A stretch of DNA of 64,000 nucleotides from the NCBI RefSeq assembly GCF_000276665.1, contig NW_004955477.1, positions 550,381-614,380 of the forward strand. Direction: 5' to 3'. Below, in pieces: positions 27,997 to 41,274 of this stretch. How positions within the stretch are numbered: position 1 is the first letter of the stretch; the number at the start of each line of letters is the position of its first letter. The notes below the pieces were generated by a model, which worked only from the letters and a program-made list of their open reading frames with translations, searched no databases and was not told the origin of the DNA. Position numbers and translations under genes: made by a program. The DNA comes from Chinchilla lanigera (taxonomy: Eukaryota; Chordata; Mammalia; Rodentia; Chinchillidae).

Positions 27997-29039
27997 TAAG
28001 GAGGCAGGAGAGACTGAGCTAGTCTGGGTAAAACTAGAAGGATCCTGCCTGGCCCATTTCACAGAATATTCCTCTTCCCTGGGCTAAGACACTTCGGGTT
28101 CCTGTGTGCCAAGCGTGACTTTGAACCTGGAAAGGAACGAGGCACTAACCCACACTAACATAGCAGGCACTTGTAACAGAGCTCGCTTGTTCTCCAGAAT
28201 CCATAGCAGGCTCATTTTAGCCAAATGATTCTTGACTCACAGGAATGAAGTGCAAGTAGGGGAGCGGGTGTCTGCATCTGGGAGAGACTTTGCAGGTCTG
28301 CAAACTGACTGACTTCCTAGGTGCCCTTGGCTTGATTATCCACTTCACTTGTGTTCATTTTCGGATTAAAAAGTTCTTTCTCCCCTGAGCCCACACACAG
28401 AAACATTGGAAGAAAAGCTGATTCCCTGTTTTTCTCATGGCTCATTTTTTCCACTCGGTTTGTATACAGCTTTGTTTTTTCTTGTAAATAATATGTTCAT
28501 TGTTCTGAATGTTACACAGGGTTGTTGTAAATCTTTTGGAAGAGGGAAAGTGTCAGTCCCACTGCCCACTTTGGGGCCTTTTTGCTGAGCATTCAGGGCC
28601 TGCTGCCCCTTTAGGAGGGCTATTCAGGGTGAGGGGGACCAGGAGGCATTTGCAGAGGACTGGTGTCCGGTATGAAAGCCTCCTCATCCTGACGAGTTCC
28701 CTGGCCCTGGATAGCTAGAGAGTTCGTGGACACTGACACTGGAGAGAGCAGTGAACTCATCTGAGTGCTTCTGCCTGCATCCAGGCAGCCACAGCAATGC
28801 AGCCTAGCGGGTAGGGGACGCTTCTCCAAAGTGAACTAGCCTGCGAGATGTGAGTCTGTGCTCAGCCCGTCAGTAAGTCCTCCTTAGACTCTATGCACCT
28901 CAGCGGGCTCCACTGTAAGGTGCAGCTCACAGTATCAATCCTGCCCACTTCCCATGACTTTGAAGGAGGGTAGGAGGTGTCAGGACAAGGGACTTTGAGA
29001 TGAAATGTTCGCAAGGGCAGACAGCGTTCTCAGCTCTTT

Positions 29040-29210
29040 GGAGAGATTATATCCTTTTATCTTCCCTGCAGTCCTGAGAGACAAGCCTATTTACCATGCC
29101 CATTTTACAGATGAGAATGAGACTTACACTAAGGCTTAGAGGGCAAGTGACTTGCCCAAGCCATCAAAGCTTTCAGGGAAGAGTGCTCAGTGCTCTAATG
29201 TGGTCCTGAT
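29040..29210 (-). repeat. MIR SINE fragment
   Basis: Antisense MIR: 'tgcccattttacagatgaga', then 'actaaggcttagagggcaag' and 'tgacttgcccaagccatcaa'. Ancient and truncated. Confidence 0.8.
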
Positions 29211-30315
29211 TCTGATGCAATTGGGTACAGAGGACATGTAAGGCAGGAAGGGTCTGCTGGCTTCTACTTCTTTAAGCCTCAGATTCTTCATCTGAGTGAA
29301 TAAATGTCCTCTCCAGGCCAGAAGGGAACATCAGCTGCTCTGTGGAGGGCAGAGACAGGAACTCTCCTGGGGACCATGTGGGATTTAATTCCCTCTTAAT
29401 AGAGTTCACAGAGCCAGATTAAACCCTGCAAATATATCTGAGCCTGTGCCTCATTCCTGGGGGTGACTCAGGCCAGGCCATTGACTTGGAGCTTCTTGCT
29501 TGTTGGGGATGCAGACACCCCATGAGCTGAGAGCTGTAGGTGCTAGAGACCTAGATTCATTTGCAGAGGACACACAGAGGGACCCAGAGGCTTGCAGAGG
29601 GCCCTCAGCATGTTGGCACAGTTAGAGCTGCGAGACTGGGTGGCTGCACAAAATGGGGGATAAACAGTTGTAGGCTGAGCCTGCTTATGTAGGGTCTTGG
29701 AGCCATCTAAGGAATCTGGCCCCATCTAAAGTGATGGAGAGAAAGGCCTGGGTTTTCCAAGATTCCCCATGGCCTTTCCGTTGTATACACCACTCATCTG
29801 CAGCTCAGCATAGCACTGGGGCTTATAGTAACTACTGAATCAGCTTTCTTACTCAGATCATTGTTGAGCAGCTATTTCCTGGTGTTGTCCAGGAAGACAT
29901 GCCTGACCCGCATACTGAGTGGGCAATTGCCCTCCTGAAGCAGAGCCTCCAACTGCTTTCTGTCTCTCAACCTCTGCTGCCTTGCCTTGGCCCAGATTAG
30001 ACACCTCATCTAACTTTTAAAACTGTCCCTAGCTTATTTGTGGATGAGCCAAGCATGGCAGGGGCTTCATTTTCCTTCCTCCTCCTCTGTTCTGAATGCC
30101 AGAGCAGGAAAGGCTTTAGCAGCATTGAACCAAACCTATCAGCCCACTGATGAGCACACCCAGGCCTGCCTGCAGCAGAAGGAACCTGCCCCAGATGCTG
30201 CAGATGATCGTTGCGGAACTGCTATTGTAGGTCAGAGGCCAGGGCAGGCCTGCACACCACTTGGCACGTCTGACTTGTCTTTGAGAGGTTGATGGTTTGG
30301 TTAGCAGGAGTATGG

Positions 30316-30317
<2 letters not shown>

Positions 30318-30356
<39 letters not shown>
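30318..30356. repeat. (TG)n microsatellite
   Basis: About 19 uninterrupted TG units. The complementary-strand open frame with a His-Thr run is an artefact of this tract. Confidence 0.97.
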
Positions 30357-30358
<2 letters not shown>

Positions 30359-32107
30359 CAGAAATGCCCCCAAGTCACTCCAAAAGCCTCATAACATCAG
30401 ACATCAGATAAGACCTCAAAGAGCATCTCAGCGGAGCTTCTGGTCAGTGTAAATTCACCCAGATGACTGGTTGGATTTGAATCACCTGTGCCTGAGGCAG
30501 CTGTCTTTAAGGGGCAGAGCGCATGTGTGTGGGCCCCTCCAGGTGCTGTTCTTTGACTCACGTAGCACTGTCTGCCTGCACCGGCACTTGGGCAGGAGTT
30601 ACAGCTGTGATCATGGCTGTCGCCTGTATGGCCCAGGCTGGCTACAGCAGATGACAAATTGGGAAGTTAAAAAACGACCCTGGGTTATGCAGAACTTTGG
30701 AGGCCATGTGAGCAGCTTCCGCTTGGTTCAGTCAGCAGAGGACAGAACCTGAAGCTTGGAGAGGAGGTGTCGTGAGCCCCGCAGGCCCCAGCGTGACGGA
30801 TGCAGCAGAGGCGTGGAGGCAGGGAGACCTGCTGAGGTTGGGCTGGCAGAGCCAGAGGGTCTGAACTACGGCGGTCAGAGGAAGGGGAAGGAGGAGGAGA
30901 GGCAGGCCCAAGAAGCCGTGAAGATGACAGCTGATGGGACTCAGCAAACTTAGGAGCCAAGGCGCCCATAAGATGACATCAGGGCCTGGCTCTGACTCTA
31001 CACAGCGCCCCCCCTCCCCCACACTCAAGACCATTTCTTGTAGTAGGTATAACCCGTCTCATTGTGGTAAAGTGACAGTCCTAGAATCCGTATTATTTAT
31101 CCATTTATTCTGACCTTGTTCTAGCACATTTCAAGTGGCTTAAACCAGAGAATGAACCAAAAACAGCAGGATATCACGTTGTTTAAAAGGAAGAAAGAAG
31201 GACCGAACAAGGATGGAGAAGCTGAAACTTCCCCAGTGTAACACTGGCTAGATGTGGGCCACACATTCAGCTCTGAACGTTAGTGGAATTAAGTGGAAAA
31301 TTAAGCGACTAAGTGGAAAAGAGAAATTGGATCAGCGACAAGAAAGAAAAAGAAAAATTAGAGAAATAAATGACTTGGGAGAAGTGTAGCAACTATTGCT
31401 ATTAAAACCACAAGTGTCAGAGGACTCCAAGAAACAGAGCGATTAATATCCTTGACAATACCCATAGAACATATGTGAGAGTAAGTCTTGTAATTTTCTT
31501 TCCTGATATTGGCAAAGGCTTTACTCCAAAATGCAGCTCAGTAAAAGCCTTTCTCTAGGTGTGTGGTCGGAGGTGGTATTGGGTCCCCCAGCTCCCTGCT
31601 AGTCTCACTTCACTGAAGAATCCATTTTAGAATGTGGGCGAGTCCTTCATAGCAGTCTTTGTCTCTGAGCACATGTATTCCAAATGGGTGTAGGATAAGT
31701 TCGCTAATCACCTTTGGGTGATAAGGAGTCAAAATTATCCTGCAATATGAAATCCTTGTAGCTATCCTTGGGTGCTCTGTTCAATAAAGTGATCATGCCT
31801 TAAGAAAATTTTGTTGAAAAAAGATTAATGTCGGTTACGAAAGTGGAAACACTGGAACTCCTTTTGGCCTGACCTTCTGCCTAGCTCTCTCTCCCCTCTC
31901 TTTCCCTCTTCCCCTCCTACTCCCTCTCCCGCTTCCCCCCCAGCTCATTTCCTTCTTGGTTTTTCCCTCCCTTACTTTGATCACTACTCTCCTATCCCTA
32001 AGGTTCCTCCAAAATATGGCCCTTTGCCTGCCTTGGGACCTTTGGACATGCTCTCTTCTCTTGGAATTCTGATCTCCCATTTCCTGGCTAGGCCAGTTCT
32101 TTATCCT

Positions 32108-32189
32108 GTTCCTTTAGGGTTGGAATCAAACTCAGGACCTTGCACTTGCCAGGCACATGCTTGTGCCACCAAGCTATATCCCCGGCCCC
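32108..32189 (-). repeat. ID SINE
   Basis: Antisense ID: 'ttggaatcaaactcaggacc', 'ttgcacttgccaggcacatg' and 'ccaagctatatccccggccc'. Moderately diverged and without a clear poly-T tail. Confidence 0.82.
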
Positions 32190-32752
32190 ACCTTCAGGTT
32201 TTAAATGTCACTTTTCTGGTGTCTGATCACTTTTCTCATGTAACCATATGAGATTAGAGTCTCCCCTTTCTACATTCCCACGGCACCTTGTGCTTTAACT
32301 TTCAACCTTTAACATGATTATCATAATGTGATAATCTGTCCAAATGTTGACTTAACAACATGCGTCACTCCTCTGGGTCATCATTTTTGTTTTTTTGTTC
32401 AACAAAATCCTCATTGGTGCCGGGCACATGGTACATGCTCAGTAAAAAGATCCTTTAATAACTAAATGGGCCAAATAAACAAGACTTAGGCATAGGAAAG
32501 GATGGAGACTTTTCTCATGTGCTCTTTGGATTTATTTGTGCATGGAGAGGAATAAGACAGGGCCTTCTAAGCAGCACCAAAATGGTCTGTGCAGGAGGAA
32601 ACCCAATGGGCATCTTGACTAAGATTAAACCTCACTTAGGTACTTTTAGGCTCTTTTACTCTGATCATTAATACTGCTCCTTGGTGTCAAGTCTATTTTT
32701 TATTGATACATATTATTTTTAATTAATTAAGTTTATTGGTACATTGTAGGTA

Positions 32753-33055
32753 TACATAAAGATCACATTCATCATAGGGAATCTGGACCTATACGTGATA
32801 TATCCCAGTTCTTTTTTTCCCCTCCCCCCACCCTCCCTCCAACCCCTCATTCCCTCCTTATTTACAAAAGCTTTGTTTGCATTTTTCCTCCTTTTCTTAT
32901 TTTTTTAGATAAACATAGTGATTATATTCATCTTAGGGAATTTGTACCTGTACATAATATATCTTGCTTTTTTTCCCATTCCCCTCCCCTCCTTTCAACC
33001 TTTCTTCCCCCCCTTATTTACAAAAGCTTTCTTTCCATTTTTTCCTTCTCTTTTT
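32753..33055. repeat. Tandem duplication in the L1 3' UTR
   Basis: Two copies of about 150 bp (32753-32900 and 32911-33055) are offset by 159 bases. Each begins with a 'catt/tattcatc-tagggaat' phrase, contains a C/T-rich run (G/A-rich on the L1 sense strand) and ends with 'cttatttacaaaagcttt'. L1 3' UTRs carry a G-rich polypurine motif, which is doubled here. Confidence 0.8.
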
Positions 33056-36000
33056 TTTCTTGTCCCTTCATTCTTTTTCCTCACTCTCTCTCTTGTTCCC
33101 TTTCTCATTTGAACATTTTCTTCCCATTTCCCAATATCTATTATACATTTTGGTACTTATTTACATTTTTGATTTCTCACACCAGAGAAACAATGTGGTA
33201 TTTTAAAATGTTTGCCTGATTTATTTCACATAACAGTATGGTCTCAAGGTGCATCTACTTACCTAAAAATGCCTCAGGCTTATCCTTCTTTATGGCAGAG
33301 TAGTACTCCACTGTATAAAAAATCATCTTCTTTATCCATTCATCAGTTGATGGGCATTTGGGCTGTATCTAAGATCTAGCAATTACAAACTGTGCTGCTA
33401 TAAATATGGGTGTGTATATATCTCTATGGTATGATGCTTTTAATTCTTTTGGGAAGATCCAAAGAAGGAGAATAGCTGGGTCAAATGGAATCTCTAGATT
33501 TTTGAGGAATCTCCATATTGATTTCCACAGTGGTTGCACCAGTCTACCCCTCTCACCAACAATGGAGAAAGGTTCCCTTATCCCCACAGCCTTACCAGCA
33601 TTTGTTATTGGTTGATTTCTTGATAATAATCATTCTTTCTGAAGTGATATGGGACCTCAGGGCTGTTTTAACTTGCATCTCTGGACTGACCAGTGATGTT
33701 GAACATTTTTTCGTATATTTATTTTCCATTTTTACTTCTTCATCTGAGAAATGCCTTTTCATTTTATATGCCTATTTTTGGATTGGATCTTTAAATTTGG
33801 GGAGTCTGATTTTTTTGAGTTCTTTATGTATTCTAGATATTAGTCCTTTGAGGAAGAGCTGGGAAAAGTGTTTTCCCACACTGCAGATTGTCTCTTTACT
33901 CTGCTGGTGGTTTTTTTCTGTGAAAAAGATTTTTAATAAGATGAGATTCCAGTTGTTGATTCTTTGTTATATTTCATGTAATATTGGGGTTTTGTTCATA
34001 AAGTCTTTGCCTACACCAGTGTTGTCAAAGTTCTACCTATTCTATCTTCTACCAGATTTAGTGTTTCTGTTTTAATATAGCAGCACAGTTTGTAATTGCT
34101 AAATCTTGGATACAGCCCACATAACCATCAACTGAGGAATGGATAGAGAAGATTTTTTTATACAGTAGAGTACTACTGTGCCATAAAGAATATTTAGGTT
34201 TTTGATCCATTTCATTTCAATTAAGTATAATAGATAGTGAAAGATACTGGTCTAGTTTTAATTTTCAGCATGTGGAAAACCAGTTTTTCCAGCACCATTT
34301 ATTAAGGAGCCTATCTTTTTCCAGTGAAGGTGTTTAGCTCCTTTGCCAAAATCAAGGTGACTGAGTGTGCTGGGAGTTGTTTCCGCAACTTCTATTCTGT
34401 TCTGTTGATCCTCAGGCCTGTTTTTTGCCAGTACCATGCTGTTTTTTTAATTATAATAGTTTTGTAGTACAATTTCAAGTCAGGGATTGTGATGCACCTG
34501 CCTTGCCTTTGTTGCCCAGAATTTCTTCTGCTATTCCAGGTCTCATCTGGTTCCAAATGAATTTTAGGATTATTTTTTCTAATTCTGTGAGTTATGCTAA
34601 TGGTATTTTCATTGAGATTGCATTAAATCTGTATAACAATTTTGGAAGTATGGCCATTTCCCTTATACTGGTTCTTCCTACCCAATACCAAGGGCTATCT
34701 TTCCATTTTCTGATATCCTCTTCAATTTCCTTTTTCAGAATATGGTAGTTTTTAATTTCTTTTTTTGATACTATTGTGAAAGGTGTTGTTTCCTTCATGT
34801 CTCTCTCAGTGAGTTTGTTATTTGTGTACAGGGATGCTACTGATTGTTGAGTGTTAACTTTGTACCCAGCTATGCTACTGAATCTTCTTATTAAATCTAA
34901 AAGTCTTTTGGTGGAGTTTTTGGGGTCTTCTGTATAAAGTATCATGCTGTCTGCAAATAATGATATTTTAACTTCTTCCTTTCCTATCCTTATTCTTTCT
35001 ATCTCTTATTTTTGTCTAATTACTCTGGCTCACATTTCTAGAACTATATTGAATGAGAGTGATAATAGTGGACATCCTTGTTTTGTTCCTGATTTTGGAG
35101 TGAAACCCTTCAGTTTTTGTCCATTTAATCTGTTTGCTCTTAGTTTGTCATAGATGGCTTTTATCAGATTGAGATAAAGACCTTCAATTCCAGTTTTCTG
35201 TTAGGTTTTTTTTTTAATCATGTTGTACTTTGTCAAATGCTTTTTTGTGTGTCTGTTGAGATGATCATGTGGTTTTGCCCCATGGTTTGTTGATGCAGTG
35301 TATTACATTTATTGATTTGCATATGTTGAACCATTCCTACATCCCTAGGATGAATCTACTTGGTCATGGTGTATGAACTTCTTGATGATATGCTGCATCC
35401 TGTTTGCCAGTATATTTTATGGAAGATTTTTGCTTGCATCTATTTTCATTAGGGAGATTGGCCTGTACTTCTCTTTCTTCATTGGTTCATTCTCTGGTTT
35501 GATGTCAGGGTAATGTTTGCTTCCTGGAATGAGTTTGGGGAGTATTGCTTCCCTTTCAGTTTCATTAAAGAGTTTCAAGAGTAGGGGCCTTCTCTGAATT
35601 TCTTATAGAATTCAGCAGTGAATCTGTCAGGGCCTGGGCTTTTTTTTTTTTTCCTAGGTTTTTAATTAAAATTTCAATTTCATTGACTGACTGGTTTATT
35701 TAGAATTTTTATATCTTTTTGGTTCACCTTTGGTAATTCATGTGTACCTAGGAAGCTGTCCATTTTTTCCGTGTTTTCTATTATATTAGACTACAAGTTC
35801 TTGAAGTAGGCATTGGTGATCTTATGGATTTCTACAGAGTCTGTTTTGGTTTTACTCTTCTCATTCCTAATTGAATGGATTTGAGTCTTTCCTTTTTTTT
35901 GATAAGATTGGCTAAGGGTTTTTCAATTTTATTTATCTTTTGAAAGAACCAACTCTTTGATACATTGATTCTTTATATTGTATTCTTAGTCTTCATTGTT

Positions 36001-36641
36001 TTAATTTCTGTTCTGATCTTTGTAATTTCCTCTCATATATGTTTTGGGCTTGATTTGCTCTTCTTTTTCTAGAAGCTTGATGTTCAACATTAGATTATTA
36101 TTTTAGCTCACTCCATTTTTCTGATATGGGGATTCACTGCTATAAATTTCCTTTGTAGGACTGCTTTCATTGTGTCCCATCAATTCTGGTATGTTGTATT
36201 ATCATTTAATTGTAGAAATTGTCTAATTTCTTCTTTAATTTCATGTGTGACCCCTTGGTTGCTCGGGAGCATATTATTCAGTTTCTCTGTGTTTATGAAG
36301 TTCTTATGGTTTCTTTTGCCACTGATTTCCAATTTCATTGCAATATGGTTTGATAATATGCATGAGATAATTTCAATTCCTTCACCTTCAGCATGTTCTA
36401 TGAGATAGTATGTAATCTATTTCAAAGAATGTCCTGTGTACAGCTGAGAGGAATGTGTATTTTGATGTTGTGGGTGGAACACTCTGCAGACATCTACTAA
36501 GTCCATTTGTTGATCAGCCCATTTGGTACAGTGGGGTATTGAGGTCCCTTATTATAATTGTATTAGTGCTTATTTGATTTTTCATGTCTGTTAAATTTTT
36601 TTTATAGTGGGTGTGCTGGTATTTGGGGCATATGCATTTAT

Positions 36642-36642
<1 letters not shown>

Positions 36643-36685
<43 letters not shown>
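36643..36685. repeat. (CT)n microsatellite inside L1
   Basis: About 21 CT units within the former L1 endonuclease region. On the minus strand it yields a long Arg-Glu run, which is an artefact. Confidence 0.95.
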
Positions 36686-36687
<2 letters not shown>

Positions 36688-36906
36688 AGATTGTTCCTTT
36701 TGCAAAGATGTAGTGATCTATGTCTCTTTTAATTGGTCTTAGCTTGAAAACCACTTTTTTTTTGAAAATAGAATAGCTACCCCTGATTTTTTCCAGGTTC
36801 CTGTCATATGGAGTACTGTTTTCCATCCTTTGACTTTTAGTCTCTGAATTTCTTTTTGAATTAAATGTGCTTCTTGTATGCAGCATATTGTTGAGTCTTG
36901 CTTCTT

Positions 36907-37018
36907 TTTTTTGTTTGTTTGTTTGTTTTTTTGTTTTTCTCCGGTACTGGGAACCGAACTCACGACCTTGCGCTTGCCAGGCAGGTGCTTTTGCCGCTGA
37001 GCTAAATCCCCAGCCCCT
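36907..37018 (-). repeat. Young ID SINE nested in L1
   Basis: Antisense ID with the young consensus ('gaaccgaactcacgaccttg', 'cgcttgccaggcaggtgctt', 'gccgctgagctaaatcccca'). The 13-bp target duplication AGTCTTGCTTCTT lies at 36894-36906 and 37019-37031. The insertion interrupts the L1 and so is younger than it. Confidence 0.95.
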
Positions 37019-39976
37019 AGTCTTGCTTCTTGATCCATTCTTCAAGTCTGTTTCTTTTGATTGGTGAATTGAGACCATTAACATTGATGGTTATAATTGA
37101 TATGTATTGATCTAGCTTTGTCATGTTATTTTCCTGTTGCTGGGGCCCCCCCATTTAATTTTTTTGGCCTTGCCTGGTGGATCCATTTTGTTAGGGTTCA
37201 TGAAGTTGTAGTCCTCATTATGTTTTTCTATAATGTCCTTCAGAACCTTTTGGAGTGCTGGTTTTGTGATCATGAATTTCTTCAGATGTACTTTTCATGG
37301 AAGTATCTTATTTCTCTATCAATTTTGAAAGATAGTTTTTTGGGGTACATCAGTATAGGTTGGAGGTTTTTTCCTTTTAGGGCTTGAAATCCTTCACCCT
37401 AAGCTCTCCTTGACTTGAGGGTTTGTGTTGACAAGTCTGCTGTGATTCTTCTAGGTTTTCTTTTTAGGTGATTTGCTCCTTTTCTCTAACAGCTTTTAAT
37501 ATTCTGTCCTTGCATTGAATTTCTGGAGTCTTTACTATTATAATGCTTGGTGTAGAATTTTTTTATCATGGCTAATTGGAGTTTTATATGCCTCACTTAC
37601 CTGTATGTTCAACTCTTTTCCATGCGTGGCAAGTTTTCTGCCATGACTTCTGTGAAAAGGTTTTTATGTAATTTGTGCCATCTCCTGCTTTTTCATTGAC
37701 TCTGATCAATCTTATGTTACTCTTATTTGCATCATCTAGCAGCTGTTGCATTGATTTTTCCTGGTCCCCCTGGCTATTATTTGTGATTGCTAACAACAAT
37801 CCTGTCATTTGGATCTGATTTTCTGGCCTCACATTGGCTCATTCTGCTGCCATATACTTTCAGTGGACCTTTTAGTCTCCTGGATATGTTTGAATCTGCT
37901 TCATGGATTTCAGTTCTTTCCTATGCTGAGTGTTCATGGTTTCTATCATTTTCCTAAGTGCCTCTCTATTTTTTTAATTTGTATCTGCTCTAGAGTCAAT
38001 AACCATGTCTTTTATTATGGTCACCATCTCTGTGGTTATCTGAAAACCTATTTCTGATTTGATCTTTTTCTAGAGTCTCTTTCATCTGCTTTGTTACTTC
38101 TGCTGTTACCACTTCAGAGAGTCCATGGAGTGGCTTTTGAATTGTTCCACCTCATTGCCCTCTGGGTTTGTTTTTGATGAATTGGAAGTCTGGGGTTGCA
38201 TCTTGCTTAAATATCTTTTCATTTTCTATTATTTAAATTTAATTCCTGGGTTGATGCTTATAAATTGCTTATGGCAGGTAGCTTTATTGCTAATATTTAG
38301 AACCCTACTACTTCTCAGTAATATCTTTCAGGTGTAGCTGGATTTTGGGTTTGGAGTCTGTTGCAATATCTTAGCTCTTTAATTTATTGGGAATGAGAAG
38401 TTGCTGACTATTTGTTCTAACCCCTGGTTCTTTGGCACTGGCCTATAGTATTACTTGTTACCCTCAGGCAATCTCAGTTTTGGTATACCAGAAAGAACAA
38501 CTGATTAGAAGAATTATCTCACCTTGGTTTATGTAGTACAATCAACAGTGTCAATAGCATCAAATGCAGCCTAGAAAATGACAAACTGAGGTAACTATTA
38601 ATTTGCCACCTTTAACCATATGAACTATATTTGTGCTTATATAACAAAATGTAAAAAAAACTAGAAAATTGCATATAGTAAATATGCCCTCAATATGGTG
38701 ATTTTACCCTCAGGGGAAAAATTTTAAAAGGATTAGGGTGAAAATTTGAGAAATAGGAGAAGAGCAAGAGATCAGAAGCAAGGCTGGAGGACAAAGGGAG
38801 ATTATGCCAACTTTGGGAAACTGGTGAAGAAGATAGGAGGGAAAGAGAGAAGGAAGAAATGAAAAGAACAGAATAGAAAAACAACAACCCAAAACTAGAA
38901 GCAACGTTCACACTCATATAAAAACAAGCACAAAAATCAAGAAAAAAGAAAAGAAAACACAGAAACAAACATAAGAAGAAAAAGGAAAAAAGAAGAAAAC
39001 AAATGTCCATTTCAAGGCATGCCTCTACTGTCACTTTTATCACTTTTATCAGAGTGGGAAGACAGAGCCCAGGTCCATGTTGATTAATCCCAGCAATCCA
39101 GCCATAGATTTACAGTGAGATAGTGTATAATCCCAGTAAGCCCGCACTTTTAGTTGCACTGAGATTCAGGCTGATTTCTGGCCGTGAGGCTGGAACCTGA
39201 TTCTTTCAGCCTACAACACTCCATGTGCCTCCTGCTGGCTTCAATTCAGCTCCTTGACTCAGTTCTGCCTCACCCTAACACTGGAGCTGCTAGATAGAGC
39301 CAGTCTGCAGCTTCTTTGTGTTCTGAGCTCAGTTGGCCCCTCTCCAGAATGGCTACGGGCCAATTGCCCTCTTGTGGGGGTTGTCTGAACCTGAATAACT
39401 CACCAGCCACTGCAGTTTGTTGTGTCCACTGCTCTGTTCTATTGGTAGGTTATCTCCTTGGAGGTCTCTAAGGTTGCCAGTAGTCACTTTACTTCTGCAG
39501 GTTCAAGCCACCTCTTCCACGCAATGAGTCAGGGCTCAGGGAGAAAGTGCTGCTTTCTGCCTTCTTTTCTGCATTGAGGTCTCTCCCTTTGCTCTCACTG
39601 TGGGCTTCAGTTCTCACATCAGAGCTTTGTTTGTCCCTGGGAACTCACTTCCCTTCTTCTTCTCTTCCTCATGTTGCTGTGTTCCAGCATTTGGACACCA
39701 AATCCCTGAGAGGCTGTTTCTCTGATGTTCACCACTCCACTGTTTTCCCAGAAGTTCTCAAGTTTAATTTTTGTCTTCTGAGTGTTTTGATCTTTGGCTT
39801 TATCTCTCTTATTCTCAGCTGGGTTTTCTTCTGGACAAATATCCATATCACTAAAATGAGCCATCTTTCCTTGTGAGAGGTCTCTTCTGCCATCCTGAAC
39901 CTGAATGAAAGCCTCTGGCCTCTCTCCTCTGAAAGCATCCTGGGCCCTCCAGGATCACCAGTTCTTTTCTCTGCAG

Positions 39977-40046
39977 GTGTGTGGACACGATGATAAAAGC
40001 ACTCACACCAAGCAACATCAAGAACTTCTACCTGGCTGGCTGCAGG
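39977..40046 (+). CDS. BTBD16: BTBD16 exon, BTB to BACK junction
   Basis: This 70-bp exon enters in phase 2. Its first base completes Lys, and it then reads CVDTMIKALTPSNIKNFYLA followed by GCR, leaving phase 0. The C-V-D-x-M-I motif and the following 'L-x-P-x-N-I-x-x-F-Y' correspond to the end of a BTB fold and the start of the BACK-like region, which in other BTB proteins begins with 'N-c-l-x-i'. The acceptor is a strong TTCTTTTCTCTGCAG and the donor is CAGG|GTGAGA. An L1 5' end lies about 90 bp upstream. Confidence 0.93.
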
Positions 40047-40288
40047 GTGAGAATACCTGGCTTCCGGGGGTAGAGATAGAGGGATAGGGGTGGACGGAGG
40101 GATGCAGATTCTGAGGTTTTACCTTCCAGGCCCAGCTCCAAAGAATTTATTCAAAGGAACCAGTTTAAGGGTAGAATGATTTAATTCTGCTAAGTGAAGT
40201 TTTTTTAAAAATCTATTTTTTTCTATTTCTTTACAAAGTTGAATTAATAGCCAAAATGGTAGAAAGGACAACCTTAGGGCAGGAAGCT

Positions 40289-40735
40289 GTATTAGTAACC
40301 TTTCCCATCACTGAGATACAATACCTAATATTCACAATTTAAAAGAGAAGGGATTTAATTTAGCTCACAGTGTCAGGAGAGTCACTCCATGGGTGACTGG
40401 CTCCAAGGCAGAAATCTCATGCTGAAGGATGTGATAGAACAAACCTGCTGAGTTCATGACAGCCAGGAAGCAGAGCAGGGGAAGAGTATCAGCGAAATGG
40501 GTCAGAGACGGTATATAGGCCCTGAGGCCAGATATCTGTGACCCAATTGGATATATGGAGAAACATGCTTTACTTATGTGCTAAGCATTTCTTAATCAAA
40601 TGAAGTTGACACATCAGGATTAATAGTCACCAAGGGCAGCAGGGACTGCCTTACCAAAGCATAAAAACCTTTCAGAGCATCCTTGCTGGAACCACAAGAC
40701 CTTGTCCCACCTGGGCCCAGTGTGTCAATATAGAG
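40289..40735 (-). repeat. MaLR-type LTR
   Basis: Antisense MaLR LTR: it starts TGTATTAGTAACC, then 'atttaatttagctcacagtg' and 'ccatgggtgactggctccaa'. The first 260 bases are clear. The far border is uncertain and the last part may be unrelated. Confidence 0.55.
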
Positions 40736-41274
40736 AACAGATGATAGAATCAGCTCTCAGTATCAGAGGAGAGGAAAGGAGCAAACTGCCTAGGGTGATT
40801 AGCTATTAAGAAGAAGTGCCTCTGGTCTCTGCTACCTCTGCCCTCCTGACTCCAGCTCCACCCTCGGGCCACCATTGATCTAGAGACGCTCATTCTATGA
40901 GACAAACTCATGTAAAGGAAACAAGCATGTCAGAGAGGCACTGACCACCACATCTCAGAATATACGAAAGACCTGCTTGCCAAAATGACCATGTGGCCCT
41001 CACCTTCACTCTAGGGTGTTAAAAGTCACTCTTAGTGACATCTTTCCATTAAGCATGATCCCCAGGCCCTGAAAACATGCAAGGTGTACTAATATCCTGT
41101 TAAGGCCTCTAGCTTCTGGGAGCCTTTTCTATTTTCCCTGTCTTGTAATTTTTGCTTTTAAAATGTGTGTACATGACATCCTCAGAGCTCCATGTGGAGT
41201 TCCCCTCCCAGGCCCTTGCAGGTCCAGTTTCTGATTCCAGTCTAGGGATTTCAGCATGCAGGGCCTGTGGTCAG

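Larger units (their letters stand above)
32690..39890 (-). mobile_element. Near full-length antisense L1 LINE
   Basis: On the minus strand this reads from a 5' UTR-like part (about 38.4-39.9 kb), through ORF1 remnants (about 37.4-38.3 kb, with NIRLIRVNEKAG resembling the ORF1 protein motif) and the ORF2 endonuclease (about 36.5-37.1 kb). It continues through reverse transcriptase and the C-terminal part (about 33.3-36.4 kb, with [17 protein letters not shown] and GYKVNTQQS, typical of ORF2) to a pyrimidine-rich 3' UTR (purine-rich in L1 sense) near 32.7-33.1 kb. Both ORFs are broken by many stops and frameshifts, so it is immobile. A young ID is inserted in it. The 5' border is approximate. 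Confidence 0.82.

Noticed and set aside
34592..34945. Open frames with reverse-transcriptase-like sequence (also at 51133-52531)
   Set aside because: These are fragments of decayed L1 ORF2 with many breaks, not host genes or an active element.
36514..36705. Arg-Glu repeat protein
   Set aside because: It translates the (CT)n/(GA)n microsatellite in the dead L1.
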